Shown here: positions 50,165-59,229 of the stretch, in pieces
Layout: each line of letters opens with the position of its first letter
Position numbering within the stretch: position 1 is the stretch's first letter
Assembly (NCBI GenBank): GCA_964511535.1
Contig: CAZEFW010000026.1
Coordinates: 3,356 to 67,355, forward strand
Direction: 5' to 3'
Length of the DNA: 64,000 bases
Source of the DNA: CAZCFB01 sp964511535
GTDB taxonomy: Bacteria > Myxococcota_A > Polyangia > GCA-2747355 > CAZCFB01
Notes under the pieces: generated by a model
What the model saw: only the letters and a program-made list of their open reading frames with translations
What the model was told of the DNA's origin: nothing
Database searches by the model: none
Program-made: the position numbers and the translations under genes

Positions 50165-51142
50165 ATGAATAGCCTGAAGATACTGACCCTTGGAGCATGC
50201 CTGGCCCTGGCCGCGAGCGCCTGCGGCGGCCGCACAGTGGGGGGGCGGCCCCCGGGGGCTGTGACCGGAGATGGCGGCGGCGGGGCCGACAGCGGCGCCA
50301 CGCAATGGGACGGCGGCGGGGGCAAGCAGGACGCCGGCACCTCGATCCCCGGCACCTTCCGCACGCTGCCCAAGGGCGCGTTCGTGATGGGCTCACCCAA
50401 GAGCGAGAACTGCCGCGTGGACAACGAGTCGCGCCACCTGGTGGTGCTGCAGCAGGGCCTGGCCATCATGACCACCGAGGTGACCCAGACCATGTTCCTC
50501 AAGGTGCTGGGCTACAACCCGTCGAAGTTCAAGTCGTGCGGCGGCTCGTGCCCGGTGGACTCGGTCACCTGGAGCACCGCCGCGTACTACACCAACGTGC
50601 TGAGCAAGCGGGCGGGGATCCAGACCTGCTACCTGTGCGATGCCAAGGGCGGCGTGGCCGTCAAGCCGTACAACTGCCGGGTCAACTCCAAGTACGCGGG
50701 GCAGAAGATCTATAACTGCCCTGGCTACAGGCTGCCCACGGAGGCCGAGTGGGAATACGCGTACCGGGCCAAGACGTCCACGGCGCTGTACAACGGCAAC
50801 CTGACCACCTGCTACAGCGACAAGCTGGGCGACGCCATCGGCTGGTACCACAACAACGCCAACAAGCAGACCCACCGGGTCAAGCAGAAGAAGGCCAACA
50901 AGTGGGGGCTGTACGACATGGCCGGCAACGCCTGGGAGTGGGTGCATGACTGGTATCGGGCGGACCTCGGCACGAAGAAGGTCACCAACCCCATCGGGCC
51001 CACCAGCGGCAACGGCAAGGTGCTCAAGGGAGGCTCGTTCACGGTCACCGCGGGCGGGCTCCGCGGCGCCGCCCGCGGCGAGGCGCCCCACGATCTGGCC
51101 CAGGCCTTCCTCGGCTTCAGGGTGGCCCGCACCAAGAAATAA
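50165..51142 (+). CDS. Lipoprotein with FGE-sulfatase (SUMF1) domain, non-catalytic
   Basis: The second ATG (50165) is favoured because AGGGG lies 9 nt before it but abuts the first (50156). The signal peptide ends ALAASAC (Cys20), followed by a Gly/Asp linker. The FGE fold shows FRTLPKGAFVMGSPKSE, MTTEVTQTMFLKVLGYNPSKF, CPVDSVTWSTAAYYTN, YRLPTEAEWEYAYRAK, GLYDMAGNAWEWVHDWY and LKGGSFTVTAGGLRGAARG. Both catalytic Cys positions are absent (Val and Leu). It closely resembles the FGE part of the 22206 protein. REPIN-like palindromes follow its stop by 3 nt. Confidence 0.8.
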   Translation: MNSLKILTLGACLALAASACGGRTVGGRPPGAVTGDGGGGADSGATQWDGGGGKQDAGTSIPGTFRTLPKGAFVMGSPKSENCRVDNESRHLVVLQQGLAIMTTEVTQTMFLKVLGYNPSKFKSCGGSCPVDSVTWSTAAYYTNVLSKRAGIQTCYLCDAKGGVAVKPYNCRVNSKYAGQKIYNCPGYRLPTEAEWEYAYRAKTSTALYNGNLTTCYSDKLGDAIGWYHNNANKQTHRVKQKKANKWGLYDMAGNAWEWVHDWYRADLGTKKVTNPIGPTSGNGKVLKGGSFTVTAGGLRGAARGEAPHDLAQAFLGFRVARTKK

Positions 51143-51145
51143 AAG

Positions 51146-51226
51146 TGTCAAGTGGTGGGGTCAGACCCCCCCACATGACATATTCCAAAAGTGTCAAGTG
51201 GTGGGGTCAGACCCCCCTATATGACA
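51146..51226. repeat. Second pair of 35-bp palindromes
   Basis: Copies 51146-51180 and 51192-51226 run from TGTCAAGTGG to ATGACA around GGGGTCAGACCCC. Both have the same orientation, unlike the pair at 5734. They fill the 89 bp between two convergent stop codons, so they may act as a bidirectional transcription barrier. Confidence 0.85.
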
Positions 51227-51231
51227 TTTTA

Positions 51232-54200
51232 TTAGAAGAGTTTTAGTTGGCGCTTTTTGCTGCCGCGGGGCATGGGGGCGGGGCGTATTGGGTGCTGGAG
51301 GTTGGTGGGGATCTCGTGCAGGAAGCGGGATGGGGCGCGCTTGCGGACCCGGCCGTGCTGACGCCTGCGGCCGGCGTGTAGCAGCAGCAGCAGGCGCCGG
51401 GCCCGGGTCATGCCCACGTAGAGCAGGCGTCGCTCTTCGGCCAGCTCCGCGGGCTCGGGCTCCTTGCCTCCCGGCACGCTGTGAGGCAGCAGCCCCTCCT
51501 CGCAGCCCACGACGAACACCACCGGGAACTCCAGCCCCTTGGCAGCGTGCAGCGTCATCAGCGAGACCGCCTCGGCCCGCGGATCCAGGGCGTCGGCCTC
51601 GGTCAAGGTCCGGGCCAGGGCCACCGCGGCGGGCACCCAGGCGGCCGGGGCCTCTCCCTCGCCGTGCAGCAGCGCGCAGATCCACGCCACCTGGTTGTGC
51701 GCCACCGGTCGCGTGGGCTCCGGGCAGAGGCGCTCCACCAGCCGGGACAGGGCCTCCCGAGGCGTCAGCTGTTGGAGCTCTTGCAAGGCCAGCTCACCGC
51801 CCCGGGCCAGGTGCTCCAGCACCGGCTCCAGGGCCGTGTCGCCGGCGAGGCTGGCGGAGCAGGTGTACGGGATGGCGCTGCGGTCCAGGGCCTCGAGCAG
51901 CTCGGGCGCCTGGTGGCGGGCGCGGTAGAGCACGGCGATGTCGCCGAAGCTGATCTCCCCGGCCGAGCCGCCGTCCGGGCCCACCCCGTCCAGGCGCCCG
52001 CTGTCAGCAGAGAAGAAGGAGGTGCCCCCCACCAGCCGCTCGATCCAGTGCACCACCTGCTCCGCCTCGGCCGCAGCCGTTGGCGCGGCGCACACGGTCA
52101 CCGCCGGCGGCCCGTCCACCTCGGACCAGGTGCTGTTCGAGGCGCGCTCGGGGCAGCGTGCGATGAGCTCCTGCGCCGCCTGGAGCAGGGCGCGCGGCGT
52201 GCGGTAGCTGCGCTGCAGGGAGAACGCGGCCGCGCCAGGGTAATGCCCGGCGAACTCCAGGAAGAAGCGCGGCTCGGAGCCGCGGAAGCGATAGATCGAC
52301 TGATCGGCATCCCCGATGACGCACAGATCGGCACCTGGCGGACAGAGCTGCCGCAGCAGCGCCACCTGCGCCGCGTTGACGTCCTGGTACTCGTCCACGC
52401 AAACGCAGGGGTACCGCCGGCGCCAGGTCAGCAGCAACGATGGCTCGCTGCCCAGGGCAGCCACAGCCGCGGGGATCAGCTCGTCCAGGTCCACCGCGTC
52501 CCGCTGGCCGCTGAGCTTGCGGAACCGCTCCAGCTCCTCGGACGCCTCCCCGCGCAGGCTGCACAGGGAGATCTCCCGGGCCAGGCGCGCCACCTCGCGC
52601 CGCGCCGTTCGCGCCGGCAGCAGCGCGCCCACCAGCTCCAGCCGCTCGGCGTCGTCCAGGATCCGCACCGGCTGCAGGCCCCGGTCCGCCCGGTGCGCGT
52701 TGAGGATCTCCAGCGCCAGGGCGTGAAACGTGCACACCCGCACCGCCCTGCCCCGCCGCTTGCCCAGGATCTCCTGCAGCCGCTGGCCCAGCTCCGCCGC
52801 CGCCCGGGTGGTGAAGGTCACCGCCAGCACCTGCCCAGGGTCCATGCCCTGGCTCACCTTGTGGGCGATACGCCGGGTCAGCGTGCGGGTCTTGCCGGTG
52901 CCCGGCCCGGCCGTGATGATCACCGGCCCCGGGCCGTGGGCAGCGGCCGCCGCCTGCGCCTCGTTGAGCCCGGCCAGCGGCGCCTCCATGCTGGCGGGGG
53001 CAGGGTCCGGGTCCAGCGCGCGCCGGGCCGCCGCCGCCTGCTTGCGGGGCGCGGGGGCCGGCGCCTTGCCAGGCTTCTTTTTTGGCCGCGGCCGCTTCTT
53101 CGGGGGCGGCTCCTCCTCGGCCAGCAGGCTCGCCTGCCCGGCCAGCCGACGCCGCTCGCTCGGCTCGATGAGCCGCACCACGCCGTACTCGCCGTCGAAC
53201 CCGCCCTGAATATGAACCTCACCATCGCGCATGCGGCGGACCGCCTCCTGCAGCAGCGAGCCCCCGTGCCGGTGAAGGTCCTCCAGCGGCACCTCCTGCA
53301 GGATGCCCAGCTCCGCGCCGAAGGCCCGGGTCAGCCGGTCCAGGTGTCGCGCCACCGTCTTGGTCCCCTGCCCCACCCCGTGGACCTCCCCGAGCACTTG
53401 CGCGAGGCCCACCAGGGACCGAAACGGCGCCGCGCCGTCGGGCCGCGACCCGTCTGGCCGGTCGGCCAGCTGCTCCACCCGGTTCATCACGCCGAGCACC
53501 AGCGGCTTGCCGCACTCGAAGCAGACGCCGGCCAGGCGGCGAGTCTCCTCGGGCCACAGGCGCATGCCGCACTTGCGGTGCCCGTCGAGGTGGTACTTGC
53601 CCTCCTCCGGGAAGAACTCGATGGTGCCGCCGAAGCCCGCGCCTCCCCGGTCGCGCAGGGCGGCCATCATCTCCGGGTACGACAGCCCGCAATGGAAGAT
53701 GTTGGCCTCCCGCCCGAGCTTCGCCGGCGAGTGAGCGTCGGAGTTGGAGATCAAGGTGTAGCGATCCAGCGCCGAAAGGCGCCAGTTCATGGGCGGGTCC
53801 GACGACAGGCCCGTCTCCACGGCGAAGATATGGCCCGCCAGGTCGGCGTAGCACTGCTCGATGCTGTCGAAGCCGCTGCGCGATCCGAGGGCCGAAAACC
53901 AGGGCGTCCAGATATGTGCCGGGATCAGCGCCGCCTCGTCTGACGCCTCCAGGGTCAGCTCCAACAGGTCCCGGCTGTCGAGCCCCAGGATCGGCCGCCC
54001 GTCGCTGGTGATGTTGCCGATGCGGTCGAGCGCCGCGTTGAGCCGGGAAGCCGCGGCCAGGTCGGGGGCCAGGATCAGGTTGTGCACCTTGCGGGTCCTG
54101 TCGTCCCGCTTGTAGATATTGCTGATCTCCACCGACAGCAAGAAGCGCACCTCGCCACGGCAGGCGTCGGGAACCTCCCCGGCCAGCTCCCGCTCGAGCT

Positions 54201-54405
54201 CCGGGCGCAGCCGGAACAGCCCCGGCTCGGCGGGCGCGAGCTTCTGCTCCAGCTCGGCGAACCACCCAGGGTGGGTGAAGTCGGCCGTGCCCACCACGGT
54301 GATCCCCTTGCGCTGGGCCCAGATCCAGAGGTGCTCCAGGTCGAGCTGCCGACTGGTGGCCCGGCTGTACTTGGAGTGGATATGCAGGTCGGCGATGAAG
54401 GACAT
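51232..54405 (-). CDS. EndoQ-like PHP endonuclease fused to UvrD/Rep-type helicase
   Basis: Residues ~1-420 form a PHP-domain nuclease of the endonuclease Q type: DLHIHSKYS (6-14), GTADFTHPGW, LLSVEIS, ISNSDAHSPAKLG, and a Cys cluster (HRKCGMRL and GVCFECGKPL) as in the EndoQ zinc finger. EndoQ nicks 5' of deaminated bases and abasic sites. After a basic linker (~430-465) comes a complete superfamily 1A helicase: Walker A AGPGTGKT (~500-506), TFTTRAAAELG, DEYQD (~669), GDADQSIYRFRG, RSYRTP, TLHAAKGLEFP and VGMTRARR (~994). Incision and unwinding in one chain suggest repair of deaminated DNA. It lies 19 nt after the PEGA gene stop and has no Shine-Dalgarno. Confidence 0.85.
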   Translation of the reverse strand: MSFIADLHIHSKYSRATSRQLDLEHLWIWAQRKGITVVGTADFTHPGWFAELEQKLAPAEPGLFRLRPELERELAGEVPDACRGEVRFLLSVEISNIYKRDDRTRKVHNLILAPDLAAASRLNAALDRIGNITSDGRPILGLDSRDLLELTLEASDEAALIPAHIWTPWFSALGSRSGFDSIEQCYADLAGHIFAVETGLSSDPPMNWRLSALDRYTLISNSDAHSPAKLGREANIFHCGLSYPEMMAALRDRGGAGFGGTIEFFPEEGKYHLDGHRKCGMRLWPEETRRLAGVCFECGKPLVLGVMNRVEQLADRPDGSRPDGAAPFRSLVGLAQVLGEVHGVGQGTKTVARHLDRLTRAFGAELGILQEVPLEDLHRHGGSLLQEAVRRMRDGEVHIQGGFDGEYGVVRLIEPSERRRLAGQASLLAEEEPPPKKRPRPKKKPGKAPAPAPRKQAAAARRALDPDPAPASMEAPLAGLNEAQAAAAAHGPGPVIITAGPGTGKTRTLTRRIAHKVSQGMDPGQVLAVTFTTRAAAELGQRLQEILGKRRGRAVRVCTFHALALEILNAHRADRGLQPVRILDDAERLELVGALLPARTARREVARLAREISLCSLRGEASEELERFRKLSGQRDAVDLDELIPAAVAALGSEPSLLLTWRRRYPCVCVDEYQDVNAAQVALLRQLCPPGADLCVIGDADQSIYRFRGSEPRFFLEFAGHYPGAAAFSLQRSYRTPRALLQAAQELIARCPERASNSTWSEVDGPPAVTVCAAPTAAAEAEQVVHWIERLVGGTSFFSADSGRLDGVGPDGGSAGEISFGDIAVLYRARHQAPELLEALDRSAIPYTCSASLAGDTALEPVLEHLARGGELALQELQQLTPREALSRLVERLCPEPTRPVAHNQVAWICALLHGEGEAPAAWVPAAVALARTLTEADALDPRAEAVSLMTLHAAKGLEFPVVFVVGCEEGLLPHSVPGGKEPEPAELAEERRLLYVGMTRARRLLLLLHAGRRRQHGRVRKRAPSRFLHEIPTNLQHPIRPAPMPRGSKKRQLKLF

Positions 54406-54424
54406 GGCCAGAGGGGGTCCGCGG

Positions 54425-55666
54425 CTACCAGCGGATCATGTAGCGCTCGGGGGGCGTCGAGTCGTCCTTGGGGCTCAGGGTGACAGGCAGCACCACCGCG
54501 GCCACCACCGCCGCGCCCACCACGGTCCACAGGTACCAGCGCTTGTACCACGGCGTGGGCGGGCCCTCCGGGACCTGCGCGGTGAAGCTGTCCTCCCGGG
54601 GACGGTCCCGGGTCACCGCCATGATCGGCCCCCCGCCCCACAGTCGCAGCGGCGTCAGCTGCCGGGGCAGCAGCGCGGCCGCCGAGCGCACCTCGGCGCT
54701 GGCCAGCAGGCGCTGGCGGCTCAGCTCGTAGAGGAACCCGCGCAGGCGCAGGCCCTGCCCCGAGGGCAGCACCGTGATCACGAGCAGCTGATCCACGCCG
54801 AGCTGGCGCTCCAGCCGCCCCAGCCCCGGCAGCCGCGGCTTGCCCAGCGACGACCGCGCGCCCAGCAGCAGGTCCACAGTGTCCGCTGCCTGCTCGTCCC
54901 GCCGCAGCCGCACCGAGACCGAGCGTCGCCGCGAGCGGACCGACACGGCCACCACCGCCGGCTTGTAGCCGGGCAGCGCCACCTCAAGGTAGTGCGTGCC
55001 CAGCGGCAGGCTGGTGGCCAGCACCGGCGTCGCGCCCAGGGGGCGACCGTCCAGCGAGGCGAAGGCCCCCTCGGGCGAGCTCACCACCTCCAGCACCCCA
55101 TCGCCGCCCTCCGGCTCCACCTGCGCGGCGGCCAGCAGATCATCCCAGTCGGTGGGCGCCTGGCCCGACAGCGCCGGCAGCCTCTGTCCACGCCGCCAGG
55201 TCGCCAGGTCGTTCATCAGCCGCGCCGCCGCCCGCCGCCGCCCCGCGCCCAGCTCGGCGGCCGCCAGGTGCAGCTGCACGAAGGCCAGCTCATCCAGGCG
55301 CACCGCCGCCAGCGACCGCCGCATCACCGACATCACCCGCGACAGGGTGCGCCGCGCCGCGCCGAACTCCCCGCTCGACAGCTGGTCCAGGCCGCGCTGC
55401 ATGTCCTGCAGGTAGTCCGGCCGCGGCGGGCGAGACATCTGCTGCAGCAGCGCCATCACGTCAACCAGGCTCGCGCCGCTGTCGCCGGCGAACCTGCGCA
55501 TGAACTTGCTCGTCACCCCCCGCCCGGCCACCAGGTCCCCGCCCCGGGCAGGCACCACCGCCAGCCCCACGGTGGGCGCCTCGGCCGCGACCGTCGCCGG
55601 CGCCACCAGGGCCACCGCCGCGCCGAGCGCCGCGCTAAGAGCCGCTGCTCGTGACGTCCAGCGCAT
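54425..55666 (-). CDS. PEGA-domain envelope protein with C-terminal membrane anchor
   Basis: A signal peptide (AALGAAVALVAPATVAAEA) is followed by a ~150-residue helical region (LQDMQRGLDQLSSGEFGAARRTLSRVMSV; TPR-like), then a PEGA domain (LEVVSSPEGAFASLDGRPLG, TSLPLGTHYLEVALPGYKPA), a beta-rich part and a C-terminal transmembrane helix (YLWTVVGAAVVAAVVLPVTL) with a short tail. PEGA domains are found on envelope proteins of myxobacteria and often occur with TPRs. It overlaps the upstream PQQ-propeller gene by 32 nt and precedes the EndoQ-UvrD gene by 19 nt, a run whose functional logic is unclear. Confidence 0.75.
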   Translation of the reverse strand: MRWTSRAAALSAALGAAVALVAPATVAAEAPTVGLAVVPARGGDLVAGRGVTSKFMRRFAGDSGASLVDVMALLQQMSRPPRPDYLQDMQRGLDQLSSGEFGAARRTLSRVMSVMRRSLAAVRLDELAFVQLHLAAAELGAGRRRAAARLMNDLATWRRGQRLPALSGQAPTDWDDLLAAAQVEPEGGDGVLEVVSSPEGAFASLDGRPLGATPVLATSLPLGTHYLEVALPGYKPAVVAVSVRSRRRSVSVRLRRDEQAADTVDLLLGARSSLGKPRLPGLGRLERQLGVDQLLVITVLPSGQGLRLRGFLYELSRQRLLASAEVRSAAALLPRQLTPLRLWGGGPIMAVTRDRPREDSFTAQVPEGPPTPWYKRWYLWTVVGAAVVAAVVLPVTLSPKDDSTPPERYMIRW

Positions 55667-57362
55667 AGAGGAACCCGTTGGAGTTGCCGATGTACACCGC
55701 GCTCTTGATCAGCAGCGGCGTGGCCTGGAACTGGTCGGTGCCGCTGGGCTGCCAGTACCAGCGCAGCGTCAGGTCCTTGCCGTAGACATGCAGCCGCGCC
55801 GGCTTGGTGGCCGCGGCGAACACCTGGCTCCCCCCCACCACCGGCGAAGTATGGAGCATCCGGCCGAGCTTGTGGCTGCCGAGCTTCTTCCCGGTGCTGT
55901 CCAGGGCGTAGATGTACTCGTCCAGCGAGCCCACGTACAGCGCAGACCCGTCGGGGTTCAGCACCGGGCTGGACAGAAAGGGCGCCCCCGCCTTGAACGT
56001 GAAGCCGGTGAGCCGCTGCCCCGTCGTGGCGTCCAGCGCGTGCAGGATGGCGTCGTACGAGGCGACGTAGATCCTGGTGCCCGCCACCAGCGGCCGGGTG
56101 TCCACCTTGCCCGCGGTGGTGAACGACCAGCGCTTCTTCATGGCGCCGGCCCCGCCGCTGACGTCCACGGCGTAGATGTTCTTGTCGGTGGAGCCGATGA
56201 AGACCGTCTTGCGGTCGGCGGCGAGCACCGGCGAGCTGGCCACGCCGGTGTTCGCCTTGGTGGAGATGTTGAAGCTCCCGACCTGCTTGCCGGAGCTCGA
56301 TTTGTGCGCCCGCAGCGCCGGGGGCGTGGAGTAGCCGCCGTAGGCGCCCACGTAGACCACGCCGGCGGTTGCGTCCAGCAGCGGCTGCGAGCCGTAGTAC
56401 AGCCCCTTGGCCGGTGAGGACCAGAGCGCCTTGCAGTTGTCGCCGACGGCGTGCAGCCCCTCGACGGTGGTGAAGTAGAGCTGGGTGCCCGACGCGCCGG
56501 TGGTGATGTTGCTGGTCACGCCGTTGCTGCCCGACGTGCCGGTGGGCGCCGTCCAGACGCACGCCTCGGTGCCCTTGGCGGCGTCGACGATGTGCACCTT
56601 TCCCGCGCCGGTGCCCACCGCCACCTTGCCCCCGGCCACCTCGGCCGCGGCGAAGCGGATGGGCGAGCCCGCGTTGAAGCTCCAGAGCAGCCGGGTCTTG
56701 AGCTTGACCACCCGCGAGGCCACCGCCTCGTGCCCCGCCTTGTCCCGGGCGGTGATCACCAGCGCGCCGCTGGTGGAGACCCCGGGCTGGGGCTTGATGC
56801 CGAGCTTGGCCGGCGACAGGGCGCAGGTGGCGTCCGGCCCACCGGGCGGCGCGCACGACACCTGGGTCGAGCCGTTGCTGAGCAGCAGCTTCGCCGTGAT
56901 GCGCTCGAGCCCCACCGTGTCGCTGGCGCGCACCCGCACGGTGAGCGCCGCGTCCTCCAGCCCGTAGGCAGCCCCGTCGGCGGGCGACAGCACCGTGACG
57001 CTGGGCGCCAGGTTGTCCACGCAGATGTTCAGCCGGGTGGTGGTCTCGTCACCCTCGGTGGTGTAACCGGTGGCCGACAGCCGCGCGGTGCCGTCCTTGA
57101 GCTTCGTGGTGTCCACCTGGAACAGGAAGGGCGCCACCTTGGCCTCGCTCGGCAGCCCCTCGTTGACCCTGAACACCACCCGCTGCAGCGTGCCCTGACC
57201 GGTGGACCCCAGCAGCACGGGCAGCGAGCCGAAGTGGACCCGCTTTGCCTTGGCGCAGGGCGCGTCCGTCAGCCCGACGAAGGCCAGCACGGCCGGAGAT
57301 TCGCCGCCGCAACCGAGGCCCAGAAGCGATGCCATTAAGGCCGCTGTAACTACATCACGCAC
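55635..57362 (-). CDS. PQQ-like (outer-membrane assembly BamB-fold) beta-propeller lipoprotein
   Basis: A GTG at 57362 is taken as start, giving a short hydrophobic N-terminus ending GLGC (lipid Cys likely, although the box is not canonical). Residues ~30-190 include a beta-sandwich (LAPSVTVLSPADGAAYG). The rest is an eight-bladed PQQ-type propeller with repeats ending YAVDVSGG, HALDATTGQ, YALDSTGK and YALDVTSSG, plus SSPVLAADRKTVFIGSTDKN. Similar folds occur in BamB and in alcohol-dehydrogenase-like proteins, but no PQQ ligand residues are evident. Only 22 bp separate this start from the divergent Kelch gene. Confidence 0.7.
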   Translation of the reverse strand: MRDVVTAALMASLLGLGCGGESPAVLAFVGLTDAPCAKAKRVHFGSLPVLLGSTGQGTLQRVVFRVNEGLPSEAKVAPFLFQVDTTKLKDGTARLSATGYTTEGDETTTRLNICVDNLAPSVTVLSPADGAAYGLEDAALTVRVRASDTVGLERITAKLLLSNGSTQVSCAPPGGPDATCALSPAKLGIKPQPGVSTSGALVITARDKAGHEAVASRVVKLKTRLLWSFNAGSPIRFAAAEVAGGKVAVGTGAGKVHIVDAAKGTEACVWTAPTGTSGSNGVTSNITTGASGTQLYFTTVEGLHAVGDNCKALWSSPAKGLYYGSQPLLDATAGVVYVGAYGGYSTPPALRAHKSSSGKQVGSFNISTKANTGVASSPVLAADRKTVFIGSTDKNIYAVDVSGGAGAMKKRWSFTTAGKVDTRPLVAGTRIYVASYDAILHALDATTGQRLTGFTFKAGAPFLSSPVLNPDGSALYVGSLDEYIYALDSTGKKLGSHKLGRMLHTSPVVGGSQVFAAATKPARLHVYGKDLTLRWYWQPSGTDQFQATPLLIKSAVYIGNSNGFLYALDVTSSGS

Positions 57363-57384
57363 CGGCCTTAATGTACCATGGGGC

Positions 57385-59103
57385 ATGGCCGCCCGCGCAC
57401 CTGTCGCCCTGCTCCTGGCGTCGCTCCTCCTCTGGTCCGGGGCGTGCTCCGAGGAACTCACGGACGTGGGCATCCAGGTGGCGCTGGCCCCGGGCGCGGG
57501 CAGCTGCACCGCCAAGATGGCAACCCGCTCCATCTCGGCGGTCAACGCCGCGGTGGTGCGGGTCACGGTGTTCAAGCCGGCCGGCGCCAAGAGCAAGGCG
57601 GCCATCGTGTGCGACCAGCTGGCGCTGGTGGGCGACGGCGGCACGTCGCTCTCCCTGCCGGACAAGACCGAGGGGGCCGTGGACCTGCTGCTCGAGGTGT
57701 ACGACCGGAGCACCCCGATGAAGCTGCGCGCCGCCGGGGGTGCCAGGGGGATCAACCTCAAGCCGCGCATCTGGCCGCTGAACGTGCTGGTCACCGAGAC
57801 GGGGCGGTTCTCCTGCACACCGGGGGCCATGGGGATCTCCCGCGCGTTCCACAGCGCCACCGCCCTGCCCAACGGCGAGGTGCTGGTTCTGGGGGGCGTG
57901 ACCGCCGAGCCGCCGGCGGGCGACCCGGGGGGCGGCGGCTCGCTGTGGGCCAGCGACGCCGTGGAGGTGTACGACCCACGCACCGGGCAGTTCCGCAGGG
58001 CCAAGACCGGGCTGTCGGTGGCGCGGGCCATGCACGAGGCGGTGCTGCTCACCCGCGGCGGCCAGGGGCCGTACGACATCCTGCTGGTGGGCGGCCTGAC
58101 CCTGAGCGACGCCACCAAGCCGGCGGCCACCATCGCGGGGCCCATGCCCGTGTTCCCCGAGTCCACCGCGGCCACCGCGCCGTCGGTGGTGCTGCGATAC
58201 TACCCGTGGACCTCGCCGCCCCAGGTGCAGGAGATGGCCGGCTCGCCGCTGCTCAAGTACCGGATCCAGCCCACCGTGGTCACCGGCGGCAAAGGAGAGG
58301 TGGTGATGCTGGGGGGCCTGTCCAGCGCCGGCAGCGCCGTGGCTGCGGTGAAAGACTTCGAGGTGTTGCCCACGGCGGGCTCCACCGCTCACGCCGGGGC
58401 CTACCCGCTGACCCAGGCCCGGGTGGGCGCCGCGGCGGCTTCCCTGAGCGCCACCGAGCTGCTGATCTTCGGCGGAAACATCAAGTCCGCGGCAGGCAGC
58501 TTCATCACCCAGGCAGCCGAGGTGCTCACCCTCGGCGACGCGCCAGCCGCCGCGGCCATCACCCTCGAGAAAGGGTCAGGCACCCTGGCCGCGCCGGTGG
58601 CCCACGGGACGCTCACCGCTTACGGACAGGGGCAGCTGCTGCTGGCCGGCGGCTTGACCATGGAGCCGGGCAAGGCGCGAAAAGTCAGGACCGACTCCCC
58701 CCTGCGGCGCCTGAGCCGCGTGGCCAAGCAGCTGCGCGTGACCCAGATCAGCGCGACCGGCTTTTCGCCGGTGGCGTACCACCAGGCCACCACCCTCGCC
58801 AGCGGCGAGGTGCTGCTCACCGGCGGCATGCCCACGGGCTGCTCCGGGGACAAGCCGTGCGGATCGAAGGCGGCGTACTCCTTTCTGCCCAAGACAGAGG
58901 GCCTGCGCACCGAGGCGCCCTTGCGCCACGAGCGCATGGGCCATCGCGCCTCCAGGCTCCCCGACGGCATGGTGCTCATCACCGGAGGCATGAGCCACGA
59001 CGGCTCCCGCCTGGTGACCCACAAGACCGCCGAGCTGTTCGCCCCGGCCAGGGTGGACCCGTTCAACCGCGGGGCGGGGGTGACGACCAAGGGGTGCCAG
59101 TAG
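57385..59103 (+). CDS. Kelch-repeat lipoprotein
   Basis: The signal peptide ends LWSGAC (Cys21). Residues ~25-140 form a beta domain (RVTVFKPAGAKSK and VDLLLEVYDRSTP). From ~145 onward are Kelch-type blades: RAFHSATALPNGEVLVLGGV, ARAMHEAVLL...ILLVGGL, GGKGEVVMLGGLSSAGS, HQATTLASGEVLLTGGM and GHRASRLPDGMVLITGGM. The G-G and spaced hydrophobics are diagnostic. This is a likely surface or periplasmic binding propeller. It is single, divergent from the PQQ gene, and followed by a heptamer element. The in-frame sequence upstream to 57202 lies in the divergent gene and is not coding. Confidence 0.75.
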   Translation: MAARAPVALLLASLLLWSGACSEELTDVGIQVALAPGAGSCTAKMATRSISAVNAAVVRVTVFKPAGAKSKAAIVCDQLALVGDGGTSLSLPDKTEGAVDLLLEVYDRSTPMKLRAAGGARGINLKPRIWPLNVLVTETGRFSCTPGAMGISRAFHSATALPNGEVLVLGGVTAEPPAGDPGGGGSLWASDAVEVYDPRTGQFRRAKTGLSVARAMHEAVLLTRGGQGPYDILLVGGLTLSDATKPAATIAGPMPVFPESTAATAPSVVLRYYPWTSPPQVQEMAGSPLLKYRIQPTVVTGGKGEVVMLGGLSSAGSAVAAVKDFEVLPTAGSTAHAGAYPLTQARVGAAAASLSATELLIFGGNIKSAAGSFITQAAEVLTLGDAPAAAAITLEKGSGTLAAPVAHGTLTAYGQGQLLLAGGLTMEPGKARKVRTDSPLRRLSRVAKQLRVTQISATGFSPVAYHQATTLASGEVLLTGGMPTGCSGDKPCGSKAAYSFLPKTEGLRTEAPLRHERMGHRASRLPDGMVLITGGMSHDGSRLVTHKTAELFAPARVDPFNRGAGVTTKGCQ

Positions 59104-59229
59104 GGCGCATCCCCTGCGGGGATGCGCGGCTTGAGGCTTGAGACTTGAGGCTTGAGGGCTGATTGTCTTGGGGCTATCTCCCCTCAAGCCTCAAGCCTTA
59201 CAGCCTCAAGCCTGCGACGCGAAGCGTCG
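59104..59229. repeat. Heptamer inverted-repeat element, locus C
   Basis: It begins with a perfect 10-bp inverted repeat (59105-59127, GCGCATCCCC arms, TGC loop). Four GGCTTGA/GACTTGA heptamers, a spacer with TCTTGGGGCTATC, CCTCAAG units and a closing GCGACGC-GAA-GCGTCGC palindrome (59214-59230) follow. It lies between convergent genes. Confidence 0.85.

Noticed and set aside
51481..53943. 820-codon plus-strand frame opposite the EndoQ-UvrD gene
   Set aside because: It lacks any motif, while the minus strand has all SF1 helicase motifs in order.
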